From: Meandrina meandrites
Lineage: Eukaryota; Cnidaria; Anthozoa; Scleractinia; Meandrinidae
Length of the DNA stretch: 64,000 nucleotides
NCBI GenBank assembly: GCA_963693305.1
Contig: OY855913.1
Location: 1,403,501 to 1,467,500, forward strand
Direction of reading: 5' to 3'
Under the pieces are notes generated by a model. That model searched no databases, was not told the DNA's origin, and saw only the letters and a program-made list of their open reading frames with translations. Every line of letters starts with the position of its first letter. The first letter of the stretch is position 1. Position numbers and translations under genes: made by a program. This document shows positions 34,901-47,685 of this stretch, piece after piece.

Positions 34901-37900
34901 AAAATTATTGGCTACTGAAGTTGTTAAAAAAAGTCAAAAGAAATTGTCGTTTCCCATACCGGGAGTCGAACCCGGGCCACCTGGGTGAAAACCAGGAATC
35001 CTAACCGCTAGACCATATGGGAATTCGATACAAGTACCGTGTAACATCAGTTTATTTGTTCGTTGATCGTTACCCTGAGAACGTTTTTTCATCACATTGC
35101 CGCAGAACTGTTTTGTTTCTTTCATAGTGTGAGTTTTTTTTTGTTTATTTCTCGGACAAAATCCATCCAAATCCAGCAAGGAGTTGTTTACGAAACGAAC
35201 ACTTTTGATGTATTTCACCATTCTGGTAAATTTTCAACCTGTGCGATGTAATGGCACTGACAGTTGACATTTGACTGAAACTAAGAGAACTTTGCACATT
35301 TTTTATTGAAACTGTATCAGGCAACTTCAATTCAACGTATAGCTGTTCAACGACAAGGCTTTCAGTAATATAGCATAGAATATGGTCATATAGAAATAAG
35401 CAACATTATTGAACGTGGATTTCCCATATGGTCTAGCGGTTAGGATTCCTGGTTTTCACCCAGGCGGCCCGAGTTCGACTCCCGGTATGGAAAACAGAAT
35501 TTTTTTTATCAATAGTAATTTTTTAAATTGCGAAGGCAAGGTTTACCAAAACGCCTTAACGTAGTCTACCTTATATATTTAGTTTATTTTTTTTTAGGCA
35601 AATATACAATAGGTTCTTTTAGTATAAAGGAAATCTCTTACTAATGTCAAGTGAAATGGCTGAAGTAATTACTTGAAAACCGGAAAGCTGTGTACGAGAA
35701 AAAGTGAAATGAACTATAAAAACATCAGGTGGTGTATTTACTTTTTGGGCGGTAACAAATGAGCTGAAAATTGACTGAGAGAAAGCAATGTTACTTTTAC
35801 CCAGAACTCCACACTTGAAGGCCATACTTTGGAACTCAAGATGTCGCACAGAAAAGCCAGGTAAAGGTTTTGCCAGTTATTTAACTTTGTGAATTTGTTG
35901 GTTTTTACATTTATTTTGTGATGATAAAGCGTACTCACTCAGGGAAAGGATTTTCCAAGGAAATAATGAAATGGCGTTGTTTTTGCGTTTATAGCGCTTG
36001 TTCTGGATTGTTTGATTACAAATTAGAGTCTTATCGCCGAGCGGGTTAATATTGTTAATATTTTCCTATGCGTGCGATTTGGTCACCATTTAAACTCGTG
36101 ATTTTTAAAAAACTGGCCTTTTGTACGTTGTATGTAACAATAAATGACTGTTAAATGAGCTCCACTGATCCGAGAGAGCTGCATGTTTCTTCAGTGTTCA
36201 AAGGCAATAAAGACAAATAAATCAGTCAACCTATGATGTAGGTATGTTTTTTATTTTCTTTAATATTTCTTTTTCTTTCAGCGAAAAGGTGTCACAGCGC
36301 AAATCAGCTTCTACAACAAAACAAAACAGTTCTAAAATCCTGGTGCGAAATGTGCCTTTTGAAGCGTCAAAGAAAGAACTCAAAGAACTTTTTGGGTAAG
36401 CAGTAATGGCCTTAATGGAGTTGCGTTATTAGCGAGCGTTAGATATGAAAATAAAATAAAATCGTAGAGCAAAATAAGTCATATTTTAAGCTTAGTGGGA
36501 TTGAACCCACTATCTGTGCAAAACTGGCCGAAGCAAGTACTGTATTGAATTGTGGGCTTGTCAACTGAGCAGCTACTCGAACGTTAGAAGGGAGTGTTGC
36601 GTGACGTATCAAAGGACTCAATTAATTTTTTGGTCTTTACGCACCAAACTATTCGTGAAATAGTCACTTTAAAATTAAGTGTCATTACAACAGCTCTAAA
36701 GAGTAAGTTGACTAGAGTTAGCGCATTAGCAACCGTGATCGAAATCTAATTTCTCCGAACACATTTAGCAAACAGGTGACCGGCAAGAAGAAAGAAAGTC
36801 ATCAACTACGGGATATTATTGATTTGCAATTAAATTCTCATAATCGATCTTTAAGAAATGCACGCCAATCAGTGAGGAGAATTCACATGTTAATCTTATC
36901 GTCGGTTGTTTTGTGTCTTGTCTCTTCACAGCACTTTTGGGGAAATCAAAACGCTGAGGCTTCCCCAGAAACTGTCGGGGACTGGGTCTCACAGAGGATT
37001 TGCATTTGTCGATTTTCTCACCAAACAAGACGCAAAGGTAAGCGGCGTCTCTTCTGTTACTAATAAACAAATAAATCCCTACACATTTTTCTCTCTGACC
37101 ATGAAATGCGTTTCTATGGCGTTGACATTAGCTCCCCGACACAGTGGCTGATCCAAAAGTGCTCAAAAAGGGTGAAGGGAAGGGGGGGGCGGCACAGACG
37201 GAAAGAAGATGCAACGTTTCTAACAAAGGTGTTGGGAAGGTGGTGCGGTCCCGTTGGACCCTCCTGACATTCACGACTAGATGCCAGCCATATTCAAGAG
37301 ACGCTTATTTTTGGGTGTCACGTAAATTTTTTTCACGTTGGGACTACTAGCATAACGGTAGACTGCAAAACAGCCGTATTTTTTGCGAACGCACCCTCAC
37401 TCGGGTGACGATCGGCGCTTCACGCCTTCGATACCAGACTGTTAACAATTTTAGAGAAAAAAACGGCTGTTTTGCAGTCTAGAATAACGGCTGCGACGAT
37501 CTTTACCGCCTCTCGATTCATCAGCCGAGTGAGTTCGATAGAAACAAATTCACCAGGCTTCAGTAGAAGGCTTTGTGACTATTTCGTCTTTCGAGATTCC
37601 AAACAGGGTCGCAGCAGGACGTCGGGTACCAGCATGCATGTTCCATTTGCCACTAAGTCACATTCTGAGTGCTGTACGTCTGTTTGGCATGTTATTTTAA
37701 TGCCACGGCTCTATAATACATTGGAAGCAAGTGAATCTTGACCTTAACCATAGTTTTACTAGTTTACAGATACTAGTTTGAAAATGTTCATGGGTTAAAG
37801 CAAACATTTTAAGTGACGGATCTATTTTACAGCGCGCGTTCGAGTCCCTCTGTAGCAGCACTCATTTGTACGGGAGGAGACTGGTGCTGGAATGGGCCGA

Positions 37901-38633
37901 GGACGAAGATAGTGTGGATGCTCTTAGAAAAAGAACCGCTGAACACTTTCATGGCAGTATCCTTTGTGAATATGTTTGTCTTTTCTTCTTCTTTTTTCAA
38001 CTTATGACTAATAACGTTTTCAGAGGTAGAGAATTAAGACGGTTTCCGCTGAACGTTCGAGCAATAAGTTCAAAAATTATTGACCAAAAATCTACTCAAA
38101 GAACGGTAAGGTTTTGTATACTATTTGAACCATCTCACTGTAATTCATTTCTCTAAGTGACCCCGCGGTTAAAAGCATTTTCGAGAAAGGTCAAACCTTT
38201 TCAAAGTCAGTGCTTAAAATGCACGTTGTTTTCTTTTAAACTGATGTGAAACGTCCGTTTTATGCTAAAATATGGATAACTTCAAATTCATTTTTCACTC
38301 GCGGGGTCAGCTTGAGGGCTAAAGTTTCGATAAGTTCTTCTTAACTCTATTTAAACTGTTAACATGCTACGAGGGTTTTTTGGTATCTTTATTTTTGCCT
38401 TTATTGCTCGATTGTTCAGCGGAAACCGTCTAAATTGGAAAGGAAACGTTTTGAAATGAATTTAAGATTGTCAGTGCATATATTGTTGATATTGTTACAG
38501 TGCACGCTTTCCATAGCACGTTAACTGTTGTTGTATAAGCAAGAAATCCCTTAACTTTCATTCAGCTCCAAAGACCGCCAAGAAGAAGAAAGATATATTG
38601 GACGACTTACTAGACTCAGAGATGCAGGAATGA
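25909..38633 (+). CDS. RBM19: RNA-binding protein 19 / Mrd1, six RRM domains (15 exons)
   Basis: Exons: 25909-26523, 27502-27580, 27806-28509, 29010-29274, 30647-30912, 31008-31208, 31554-31667, 31903-32034, 32648-32714, 33523-33602, 35805-35860, 36282-36395, 36932-37037, 37833-37956, 38566-38633; total 996 aa (human 960). The six RRMs sit at about 1-80 (LIIRNLP), 358-430 (IKMRGLPF), 467-545 (LFLRNLAY), 649-710 (VIVVKNLPF), 774-850 (VFVKNLNF) and 877-955 (ILVRNVPF); RNP1-like FGFVGY, GFVTF and GFAFVDF are visible. A long acidic Asp/Glu linker precedes RRM2. RBM19/Mrd1 acts in the nucleolus in small-subunit rRNA processing. Exon 2 has a second in-phase donor at 27592 that would add four residues. 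Intron 10 carries four tRNA-Glu-like genes. The gene is divergent from PNKP. Confidence 0.96.
26563..26880 (+). mobile_element. tRNA-derived SINE, copy D (longest)
   Basis: The head reads GTGGCCTAATGGTTTGCACA with box B-like GGTTCAAACCC. The body holds CACCCAGGGGCATAAATGGG and GGACTAGCATCCCATCC; the tail holds AGTAGAAATACCCCTAGTC. A G-run interrupts it at 26764-26790. It lies in RBM19 intron 1 in the sense orientation. Confidence 0.85.
28706..28915 (+). mobile_element. tRNA-derived SINE, copy E (internally deleted)
   Basis: It has the same head as copy D (GTGGCCTAATGGTTAGTGCG, then GGGTTTGAGC) and the same tail (GTAGAAATACTCCTAGTCG). The middle of the body is missing. It lies in RBM19 intron 3. 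Confidence 0.82.
29337..29504. mobile_element. Fold-back element in RBM19 intron 4
   Basis: The arms AGAAGCCTAAGCCATGTTTT and its inverse are about 65 bp each with few mismatches. Related words (ATGTTTTATACTCTGATAAA) recur at 30183-30210, so the original unit may have been longer. Confidence 0.75.
30521..30591. repeat. Short inverted repeat
   Basis: GCAGATAAGCCACA and TGTGGCTTATCTGC flank a 40-bp AT-rich centre in RBM19 intron 4, about 55 bp before the exon 5 acceptor. Confidence 0.65.
32962..33180. mobile_element. TIR element in RBM19 intron 9
   Basis: The ends GGCCGTTTTTATACTAGAGA / TCTCTAGTATAAAAACGGCC are perfect inverted repeats. Internal CGTCTGGACGAGC/GCTCGTCCAGACG words extend the symmetry. 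Confidence 0.85.
33698..33774 (-). tRNA. tRNA-Glu (TTC) with a 5-nt longer variable region
   Basis: The acceptor stem is intact (TCCCATA/TATGGGA), A box TGGTCTAGCGGTTAGGA is intact, the anticodon loop is TTTTCAC and B box GGTTCGACTCC is intact. The anticodon stem TCTGG/CCAGA is changed from CCTGG/CCAGG but still pairs. Five extra nucleotides lie between the anticodon stem and T stem. It may be active or a recent pseudogene. It lies antisense in RBM19 intron 10. Confidence 0.8.
34476..34547 (-). pseudogene. tRNA-Glu pseudogene
   Basis: It is clearly the same tRNA-Glu(TTC), but the acceptor stem no longer pairs (TCCTGTA with TATGGGA), box B is damaged (GGTTTGTCTTCC) and the anticodon stem has a mismatch. 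Confidence 0.8.
34951..35022 (-). tRNA. tRNA-Glu (TTC), intact
   Basis: 72 nt with the discriminator. All four stems pair: acceptor TCCCATA/TATGGGA, anticodon stem CCTGG/CCAGG with loop TTTTCAC, and T stem CCGGG/CCCGG. Internal A and B boxes are canonical. An A-rich stretch on the plus strand just below supplies a T run for Pol III termination. This is the best functional copy in the cluster. Confidence 0.95.
35422..35493 (+). tRNA. tRNA-Glu (TTC), sense copy with two stem mismatches
   Basis: The anticodon arm and A box are perfect. The acceptor stem has one mismatch (TATGGAA instead of TATGGGA) and the T stem has one A-C mismatch (CCGAG/CCCGG). A T run follows about 12 nt downstream. Probably decaying. 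It is the only copy on the RBM19 sense strand. Confidence 0.7.
37359..37481. mobile_element. Short TIR element in RBM19 intron 13
   Basis: TAGACTGCAAAACAGCCGT and its inverse end the unit. ATAACGG lies directly on the left and two bases away on the right, suggesting a target duplication. Confidence 0.75.
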
Positions 38634-41600
38634 TGATTGGTTTGACACATTCAAGAAGCAAGCCTGTTTTTACAGCTTTAACAGACAAAGGACACAATAA
38701 ACATTCCCTTGATAAAAAACATCTACTGGTAATTGTGGAAGTTCTCTTAAAAATATCAAAACATTGTACAGCATACAGGTGGAGAGCGTGAGACGAGGGA
38801 GGCGGCTATTCTCTTGGGTTACCCTCAACGCTCTCAGAACTGACATTTTAACAAATGTGTGAAAGAGTTAGGAGAATTCTTCGTTACGAGCTTCCTCTAA
38901 ACTAAATTTTCCGGTGGTTTTGGTAGATGTTAAGTCCATGTTGCTGATGACATGAAACATTTCTTTTCATGTGTTTGATTTTGTATGCGGAAAGTATCAG
39001 CGTGAAATAAAGTACAAAATGGATCCGTAAAGAATTGAATTATTGTTTTTGAAGTAATTCCCTTTCACCGTTGACGTTATCCTTGGGTTTCTAATGAGCC
39101 ATGGAGAGGTAACTGGATTTTGCCCATACCGACTATGCATCACTTATAGTATTTCTTTGATCCAGGTGAAATACGAAAAGCAATCCAATAGGTAAAAACA
39201 TCAATTACATCTCCAAAACTATTTTTTTTTCAAAGTGTTTCGAAAGGATTCGGGTAACCCTTTGCATCTTTCGTTAATCTTCAAAAAAGGGGGTTGGATG
39301 AAGAGTAGTCTGAATTGAGTTATAGCACCTTGCAGGGCACTACCTCGCTAATTGAACTAGCCGAGCTGGCCATGGAACCTTTCCAACTATGACGCAGCCA
39401 CTGGCATCTTCCACCCTGACACAGAGTAGAGTCACCTGCCAAATGTGACTCGCCAGGCCTGTTTCTAGTGATCCACCCCTCTGATTCGGAGGATATCCAT
39501 CTGGGATAGACAGTGGCCTTTGTCTCAGACCTTCCCAGGGGCATCTGCAGGAAAGCAAGTTCCTCGGTAGTAGCCCCTTAAGCGAGCATTTCACCCAACC
39601 CGATTAACCCTTTGCTCAACTACTATATTTATATGATCAGAACTCGTCCACATCTCCGTTGTGGGATGCGTTTCTTAATCTTACAGTTTTTAAGTTTGAG
39701 TTGAAGCGGAAGTTGCTTTACGTTGATTTAGAAATTGTACATTGTATTTCTTGTAGTGACGGATGATCTCAATTGGCATCAATTATTCCCAGTTTTTTTA
39801 ACAGTTTTTGTTTTGCGCATGCGCAGTCGATGTCGATTAAAAGAGTACCAAAAAATTAGCACACATTGCTATTCCTTCGATTATTACTTTTTAACAAGAT
39901 TTTTTTTTCCATTTCTTTTTTTCCGGCTTGAAATAAGTAAATATTTGTCAATACTGACAGTTAGGAAAAACACGTAACGGGAATGTGTCAAAGCTTCTAG
40001 TGCTGTATGTTTAATAAATGGCGACCTGTTTTATCAGCCGGCAGCTAGCATCATGATTTTAAAAGAACACGTGATTGAAGCGTTTTTGAAAACACTGAAA
40101 GCTTTTTAGACAAGAAAATAAGTTGCACTCATGAGGAGCCGAACAGGCGCCGGGCATTCACGTTATGAAAGATTGATGTCCAAAGTTAATGTAAGATGAT
40201 GTTTACTACTCTTATGTCATGCTCTCGAGTAAAGGAAAAAAACTTAAAAACATTTTTAACTCTGAATTCCACCGGACAAGTCAACATCAAATTTCTCCCT
40301 ACAATAATAATACAATTTTAAGCTAATAGGTTATGAGAATATGCAAAATAATGAACCAGGGGATATTGTTTTCACGCCCCGCTAAATTCTCAGACCTAAC
40401 GCATTATAATAAGTCAAATCAACACGGAGAATTTATATTATAACTTAACAAGAGCCTTCTCTGCTTCCCAATAGTGCAATAGTCTAAAAGGTTACTCAGC
40501 GGCATAATTCACAACCACTCTTGAAAGGTTATCAATAGCAAATCGCTTGAGAAAGAAATACAAAGAATGTTTTCTTGGGAGGTCTTGTTGTCTGATCCAT
40601 TGTTTTGTTGCTTACGAAACCTGTTATTATTTCTATCTCGAAAACCATGCTTAACAATATTAGGCATGTTGCTTCTGAACTCTACTTAGCAACTCCTGGG
40701 AGGTGTAAAAGTGACAGGCGTTTATTTTTCTCCCTTCTCTGCTCAACAAAGTGGATTTTGCCGTTATACACGGCATGCATGCTACTCTACTGTCTACGTT
40801 CCAAATTTCTAATGTTCCCGCTTTTGGAATCGGTTGAAGACTGAACTAACCAGGGGTGAGTCCATTTGAACGGCTTATGACTAAAGTAAAGTTTTTTCGT
40901 GTCGTTTTTATGCCAGGAAACGACAACGTCCATAAAAACATGAACAGAACGCGTGTTTGTAGAGGTATTTTGTTGCCATTGGCGATAGCCTTTGTTCAGC
41001 CTCAGTCAGTTGATTAAACAAAATCAACAATTATTCCTTTCCTTAGGCTCTTTTGTTTCCTGTTGTTGTATTTATCGCCTCCCATAAAAGTTTATCGGGC
41101 TGAAAAGCTTTCTATGGATTCTTCACTCGGCAGCTCTGAAAGGGCTGTCTATATTTAGGCAGAGAGAAATGACGATTGTTAATTCTCATGCAAGTGCGAA
41201 GTTCCACTTGTTTCATCCATCGTTCCTAAGCTTCAGGGTCAAGCTACTTAACATGTTATTGTTGTTGAAAATGGTTGAAAGCTTTAATTATCAACTTCTT
41301 GATCCTTTTTGTCTAGTTTTCACCCAGCTAGACACCTGTAAGCGAAGAGGTTCAACGCAGTCTGAATATTACCGCGCGGATGAAAATGGTGGATTTGAAA
41401 TCTTCCTTCACCCAAGCGTGCAGTTTCGCCGATAATATCGTTAACAAAGCGTTCACTGAAGTTAAGCCCTTCAGACAAAGAATACAACAACGGTTTGCTT
41501 TTTAAAAAGTAAAGTGGTATCGCCTCTTGAGTTTGCTATTAAAAATTTCAAGTTAAAATTCGAGCTAATTATACTGGCCCGCAATACGCGGACTGCGCGA

Positions 41601-44371
41601 CATTAGGGCGGAGGGGTTGATTTCAATGCAACCGTGAAAGAAGACTCTTAAAATTACATGCAGTGGAAAATTCTTGACACAGTTCTAGTTTCGTGTGCAG
41701 TTCAATTAATCCTATCTGTTTTCAGTTCTTTTTAAGACCACGCTGATAAACAAAATGTAAATCTCTTCGAAACAGGAATCTGTATATAGAATTTCAGTGT
41801 TCAGTTTACTTCGGTTGATTTCGAGTCGGTATCAGTGATGCTCGCCTGGGGCTAATTGACCATTCGTGAAAACTCTTGCCGGAGACCGGTGTTATTCACA
41901 ACAGACCAAAGCTTGGAATACAAAGTCCAAAGAAACTGTAGTTTTCTAGTTTCGAATTTCTTTACACCGGGTTTGAAAAGTTCCACAACGATGAGGCGGA
42001 CTGAAATTACATCGCACTGAATATATTTAAAAATTAAGTTAAGAGTGACTTCTTTTAAGGCTTTTAGCCATTAATGCTAATAACGTCCCTCGAGAGCCTT
42101 TGATTAGAAAACACTTAAAGTTATCCGAGAGGACCAAACAGACCGCCTCACTCAAAGAACTTTGGAATATTTACCCTGCTCTTTAGCAATTAAAAAAAGA
42201 AAGGCTGTTTACCCGAGTTGTAATTGTTCGTCTCTAGAAGAGAAGCGTTTTAACATCAACGGAAGCAAACTAAATGTTACGGGTGTATTCAGCTTGAAAA
42301 AGTCGCTTTCGCATGCACCAAAGAGTCATTTAAATTTGAAAGGTGTTCCTTGGTACTTAGCTTGAAAGTGCACTTAATGCCTCAAATTGAACATTAGTGG
42401 CTTTTTGTTGTTAAAATGTGGCCGATCTCTTAATATGCGCTCAAATACAGAAAAACACCGGATGTTCGCGAAAAAAGGTCAATTCTTGCTCCAGGCAGAA
42501 TCACAGTCAATTTGCGTACACGCGATAAAACGAAAGAACGAAAAACGCACCAAAAAGTTACTCCAAGATTTTCACCTGTAACCTGACAGAGGTAAAAACA
42601 TGTGCTTCTTTTCCAGATTTAATTGAAATAAAGTGTATGGGTTCTCACATTGCGAGAACTGCCCGTTTGCAAGAAAATCATGAGTAAACGCCGCTTGGGG
42701 CGGCCTAAATATGTACATAAATTTGTCTTCTCATTTTTGGAAAAATTACAATCAATTAGAACCGAATTATTGAATTTCCTGTTGATGAACTTCAGCCAAA
42801 CCCACACCATTCTACTCATTTGAACTTTTTAAGACCAATTTTTTAACGAATTTGTGCAAAGAAATGCTTAGAAAGATTCGCTTGACTTGCGCGTTGTTTC
42901 TGGCGTTGGGTTGTTTGAGGCGGGATTTTGTCGTGTAGAAACAAAAGCTGGCTAAAACATGACTGTGCCTAGGAAATGTAGTAATCAACCTCCTGCTGGC
43001 AGGGTCCTATTCAAGTGCCTTGGTTTAAAAAGCCTCGCTTGTGGCTCGTACATAAAACATGAGCCAGTTTCGCCTTTTAAAAGAACGCACCGGACAGTGT
43101 TTTGCAAAAACATTGGGTGGTCTTTTTGCAAGTTCCACATGTTTTGCGCTTTCTGCCGCCCGCCCGCTAGGGTCTTTTTAAAAGAAGTTCCGTCTTGGAG
43201 CCTTGTTTTCATTTTCTTGTTTTTGTAATCATCTGTGCGGGATAATACACGAATTTCCATCCATACGAATTTACGTACTGCAAGCGTTTGGCTCCTAAGG
43301 CGCTCTTGATGAAACCTTTTAAGAGTATACTATAAAGGCAATTCGTTTCTTAATAAGCGAACAAGAAGCTATAAACAAAAGGAATTTGAAGAGTGCTGAG
43401 TTTTTATGGCTGAAGGAAAGTAGCACAAGAGGCATGGGACTAAACGACAGCTGTTTGAATGCGTTTAAAAGTTCAAGGCGATGCAATGAAATTAATTATG
43501 ATGCTCGGATGCTCCTTGAAATAGAATCGTTCGGCAAAATTAACTGGCACTAAAACAGTTAGATAGGGACTTTTAGGTAAACACATGATCTCTGCACCTG
43601 TTGAAGGACGTTATTTTATTTCGTCTGAATTGAAATCACAACTCGACTAGAACAAGCAGTACGTTAGATTATTTTTGTCGTCTATAACAGTCACGGAAAA
43701 GCGACCAAATTTGTATTTTTATCTGCGCTAAAACCTTAGCTCTCGTTGGATCATAATATTTTTAGGATAGTTATATCATGGGGGTTGCCGTCTGTACAAC
43801 AGTTGGGTTTACTCACACTAGAATTATAAAATATTCTTTAACCATTTACAAATTCATACAGATGTTCGTCAGGCGAACTATTATTATTTATCTAAGTTTC
43901 ATTTTCCTCTCTCAAAACGCTATATATTAGAATGTATTTTGTCCGATTAGATGTCATAAATTTTCATTTACATTTCGTCTTTTCTTTACAACTCTGTCAG
44001 TGCGTTTGAAAGCGTGCTTCTTGATGCATGCCCCAAGGCAATAAGCTGTTTTATTTACTTAATCTTTCTAATGGTCAGGCGAGCACTACAGCGGCATTGT
44101 TTATTGATGAAACGATAAGTAGGTTTTCTGGGCTGTATAAGTTTCGCCAAGCGTTTGGTGTGCCGCTGAAACAAGATAATAAGACTTCTTTCCGCGCACT
44201 TTGTCCTTATCAGCTCTTGGGTGGATTAACGCCATTTCAGGGCCTTTATCCCTTTTGACTCGGGGCAAACCATTTGTTCGGTGACATTGTTTCTACGCAT
44301 TAAATATTTTTTCTTTGTGTTTTCAAGTTTACACTAGCGGCTACAAGATTCGGGAATCGCTTTCATGTTTT
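38634..44371. other. 5.7 kb gene-free region between RBM19 and LHX1/5
   Basis: No coding exon, RNA gene or terminal-inverted-repeat element is recognisable here except the RBM19 polyadenylation signal. A GC-richer patch at 39320-39600 has open frames but matches nothing I know. By position it is the likely 3' regulatory landscape of the LIM-homeobox gene; that is inference. Confidence 0.55.
38696..38701 (+). terminator. RBM19: RBM19 polyadenylation signal
   Basis: AATAAA lies about 63 bp past the RBM19 stop codon. A second AATAAA-like site lies near 39005. Confidence 0.65.
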
Positions 44372-47300
44372 TCACCAAACCTCGGCGGAAGAAGGTATTG
44401 TGTTTTGTGGCCTCCCGGCTGCCGTGTCGTAGCCATTCGGGCTCTGTCCAACAACGCAATGGCTAATTTGTATTCCCGAGCTGTTGTCGTTCACAGCCAT
44501 TAATCCTTGGTTGTTAAATCCCGTGTTTTGAAGCATTTGAGAATTGTCCATGGTGGTGTTCACTTCGTTCGGCAAACCAGGATCGCCCTTCATGTAAAAC
44601 TCATCAAAGGCCGTTGTCGGGAAGTGTGTATTTTGTGAAGCTAAATGTGTGAAACAAGTAAACAAAACAGTGAGGAATAAATGTCTTATGTGATATATCC
44701 AAGTTTATAAGCTCATCACCTTATCTTCATATAAAAACGTAGATTGCCTCGCAAGCTTTCGGAGCTTACTTGAATCATATTTTGTAAACAAAGTCATTGT
44801 GGTTTCAAAGAAATAGCGTCAAACGAAGGTAAGCCCATATTCAAAGAATGATGTTTTCCCATTAGACGGAAAGAAGGCGGCATTTTATCGGATCTGTTGC
44901 AATATTGTACTTTCTTGAACGTAAGAGCCACTTTAATATTTGCAAAGATATTTTGATAACTTGCAAAACTTAGCACGCCCAGAAAAATGGGAAGTAAATG
45001 AAGTCAAATCTTATAAATAAGAACAGACATAGTAGTCAGAATTTTCTAAGATACAAGTTAAGGCGAGCTTTATATCGAAACGCAACTATATTAGATCGCC
45101 CTAGTTACATTGGCCATAAACATAATACTATACTTCACCGATAACAAACTCGGGAAACATAGCTCGTAGAAACATCGCCTTCTTCTCGTGAAAATCACTC
45201 GCTCTATACTGCGGCCGAATTAAACGCTGCTTTAATTTTCTTCAGTTTTCAACTGTAGAAAAGTTTCAGTTACATAATTCAAAAATCCTCCCCCTATCAG
45301 AATATTTACCTCTTTAAACTGAGATAAGCTCAGTCATCTTTTTAATATGTTCAGTTTTTAGACAGGAATCCGAGTTTCGATATTTTTCTCTTTGATTTTA
45401 TTTTATTCTATATTTTGAAAATTTAATAACTTGGTCTTCACTTGGATCAAATCGAAAGAAATAAACATCATTTATTCGCCGTCTAAGCTGCTTTATTCAC
45501 AGCAAAGGATTTTTATTAAAACAATTTTTCGAAAATCACGAAAACCCTGTCCAAGATCCGGTAGAAAAACGAATTAAAATTGTCTCCCAATGGTCGAGTT
45601 TGATTGAAGCGACGGGGTATGTTTATTTCACGGGCAGCAGTTTTTGACTTCGAAAAGCTAAACGCCAAACCCTTTGAATAATTAAAGAAAAGGTTTTAAA
45701 CAGTGGGTAGTTTGTTTTTGAAGTAACACGAAATCCGTGTACAACCTGTCTCACATTGCAAGACTCATGACGACTTGAAATGTAAAAGAGCCATTTCCTT
45801 ATTCAAACACAGCAGTTAACGGCGAGCCTAGGAAACCTTTATGACTTAACCGAGTTCGTTCAGACAATATACCTCGAGGAAGTAAGACGAATGAATTTCT
45901 CTCGGTAAATCCCTTATCACTAAACAAAACTCATGATAAATAGCCTTTCCATTTTGCCATTTCCTGCCAGCTCGTATTAGATGACTTTCGATATTGCATA
46001 CCATTCGCTATGACCGTCTATTTTTAGCTGAACACTTTTTTGTCAAAATCCGACTGTCCCTGCACGAAAACTGTTTCCGCAGCTGTCTGTTCTCATAAAT
46101 GTGCTAAAAATGTAAGGTAGGCAAAATGGTTGAATAATGCCTTTATAAAACAATGGGAGGTTGATACGCGGCTTTCGAATTATTTAAATTCGTGATTTTT
46201 AGTATCTTCTGGTAACTTGCCAGTTTTGAGAGAAAAAATAATTCGTTTTCAAGCCCCCTTTGCAGTGGATTTTCAGACCTATACGCTGTGGCTATGTTGT
46301 CAGAAAGTTTTGCATTATGTTTAAACGTTCTTTACAATTTACCCCATCTCTAAGGGCAACTGAGCAAGTTTTTGCAGCTTAATGCAAGAGGGAAAATGTC
46401 ATGTGAGCTGTTGTGACTATCAAGTTGAAGAGCTTTTGAGTGCTTTCCAAATACACTCTCGAGTGCCATCCATTAAAAATTGACTGATATATTCCCTCAT
46501 GGCGCATAGTGGTCGTGTGCGGTTTCCAAGAGCGTTTGACCGCGCGCTGAAAAACAGTGCTAAGGAAAGAGATTTTCCAGAAGGAAATTTGAATGCGGAA
46601 GAAAAGTAAACAGACTGTGTTCCTAGCCTACCTGTGTAATTTATATGCGATGTGTTGATTGACTGTTCTGCGGTGTTGGTGGATCCGTTTCCAAGACTTT
46701 CACCCCTTGCTCTCCTTGATCGTCTGCCTGATCTTACTGCGCGGGTTGCGCTCGGTTGCGAGACTCCTTGCTGTTTTAGCCGTCTCTCCTTCGATCTTCG
46801 GTTCTGAAACCATACTTGAATCACTCGCATGTTTAAGCCGGTTTCTTGCGCTAATTTTTCGCGGATATTTCGGGAAGGTTTCGGGGTGGCTGCAAAGGTT
46901 GCCTTGAGCGCCTCTAGCTGTTTAGCTTTTATAGTAGTCCGTGGACCGCGACGTTTCGTTCCAAGCGCTACATCTAAATCCTCATCTAAACCGTAGCTTA
47001 GATCTTTCTCTTCGGAATCGGAGTCTGTAGAAGGATGCAACACACACACATACACACAAGAATTAGATCTATTAAGATTAAATAACCGTTTGTGTATTAA
47101 TAAACAAACCAATTCCCTTTGCACTCACCGGAATGCTTGGATTGGAAGCGCGATTGGTAGTAGTCCTCTTTACAAACGAATTTGCTTTCTCCGACATAAT
47201 ACAATTCATCTCCGGTCAAGATTTGCCGGTTACAACTGGAACAATTGAAGCATTTCACGTGAAACACCAAGTGTTTGGCTCTTCTGACCATGTCATTCGG

Positions 47301-47664
47301 CGAGATCCCTAAACAGCAGCCAGCACATTTTGTTCCGTAGCGCCTGAAAATTTCAAAATAAGAGCGTGAAGCGTTAGATTTGTATAATTCACTGTGATCG
47401 AATTAACTGGGTCTGAGTAAAGCTTGGCAATATTGTAGTCATTGTAGATAAGCAGTCAGGTTTGTGATTCGGCCGATTGTGAGCAACGTACCTGTAGAAG
47501 TCATTCTTACAAAACAGCTTTCCTTCTCGAGAAAAGCATTTGTTTGTGAGTGCGCATTTGCAGTCATAGCAGTGGACACATTTTACGTGCCAAACTCGGT
47601 CGAGAACTTTCAATAGGAATTTGTCCGAGATGGGTAGCTCACATCCCGCACACTGCTGAACCAT
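44372..47664 (-). CDS. LHX1: LIM-homeobox transcription factor, LHX1/5 subfamily
   Basis: Four exons (47492-47664, 47129-47343, 46632-47024, 44372-44640) encode 349 aa. LIM1 covers about 5-58 (CAGCE...WHVKCVHC...CKNDFY) and LIM2 about 64-118 (KCAGC...FHVKCFNC...CKEDYY), both with full Cys/His ligand sets. An acidic linker leads to a homeodomain at about 154-213 ([14 protein letters not shown], and [14 protein letters not shown]), diagnostic for LHX1/5. The C-terminus ends SSAEVW, close to the conserved xxAVW end of vertebrate LHX1/5. The start at 47664 fits the vertebrate MVxCAGC start and has a strong Kozak (A at -3, G at +4); an in-frame ATG at 47685 would add seven residues. The protein is a DNA-binding developmental regulator working with LDB cofactors. 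The shorter C-terminal region compared with vertebrates is expected in cnidarians. Confidence 0.95.
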
Positions 47665-47685
47665 GTTGCAGATCTGCCCCTTCAT

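Noticed and set aside
33698..35493. tRNA-Glu copies as heads of a SINE
   Set aside because: Homology stops at the tRNA ends and no shared body follows, so they are tRNA genes or tRNA pseudogenes.
39320..39600. Overlapping minus-strand ORFs in a GC-rich patch
   Set aside because: Open frames in two registers without recognised motifs; kept only as an unclassified patch.
42959..43260. Overlapping plus and minus ORFs of about 90 codons in the LHX1/5 3' region
   Set aside because: No homology pattern, poor starts and mirror-image frames, consistent with chance.
46659..46907. 82-codon plus-strand ORF
   Set aside because: It is the antisense shadow of the LHX1/5 homeodomain exon.
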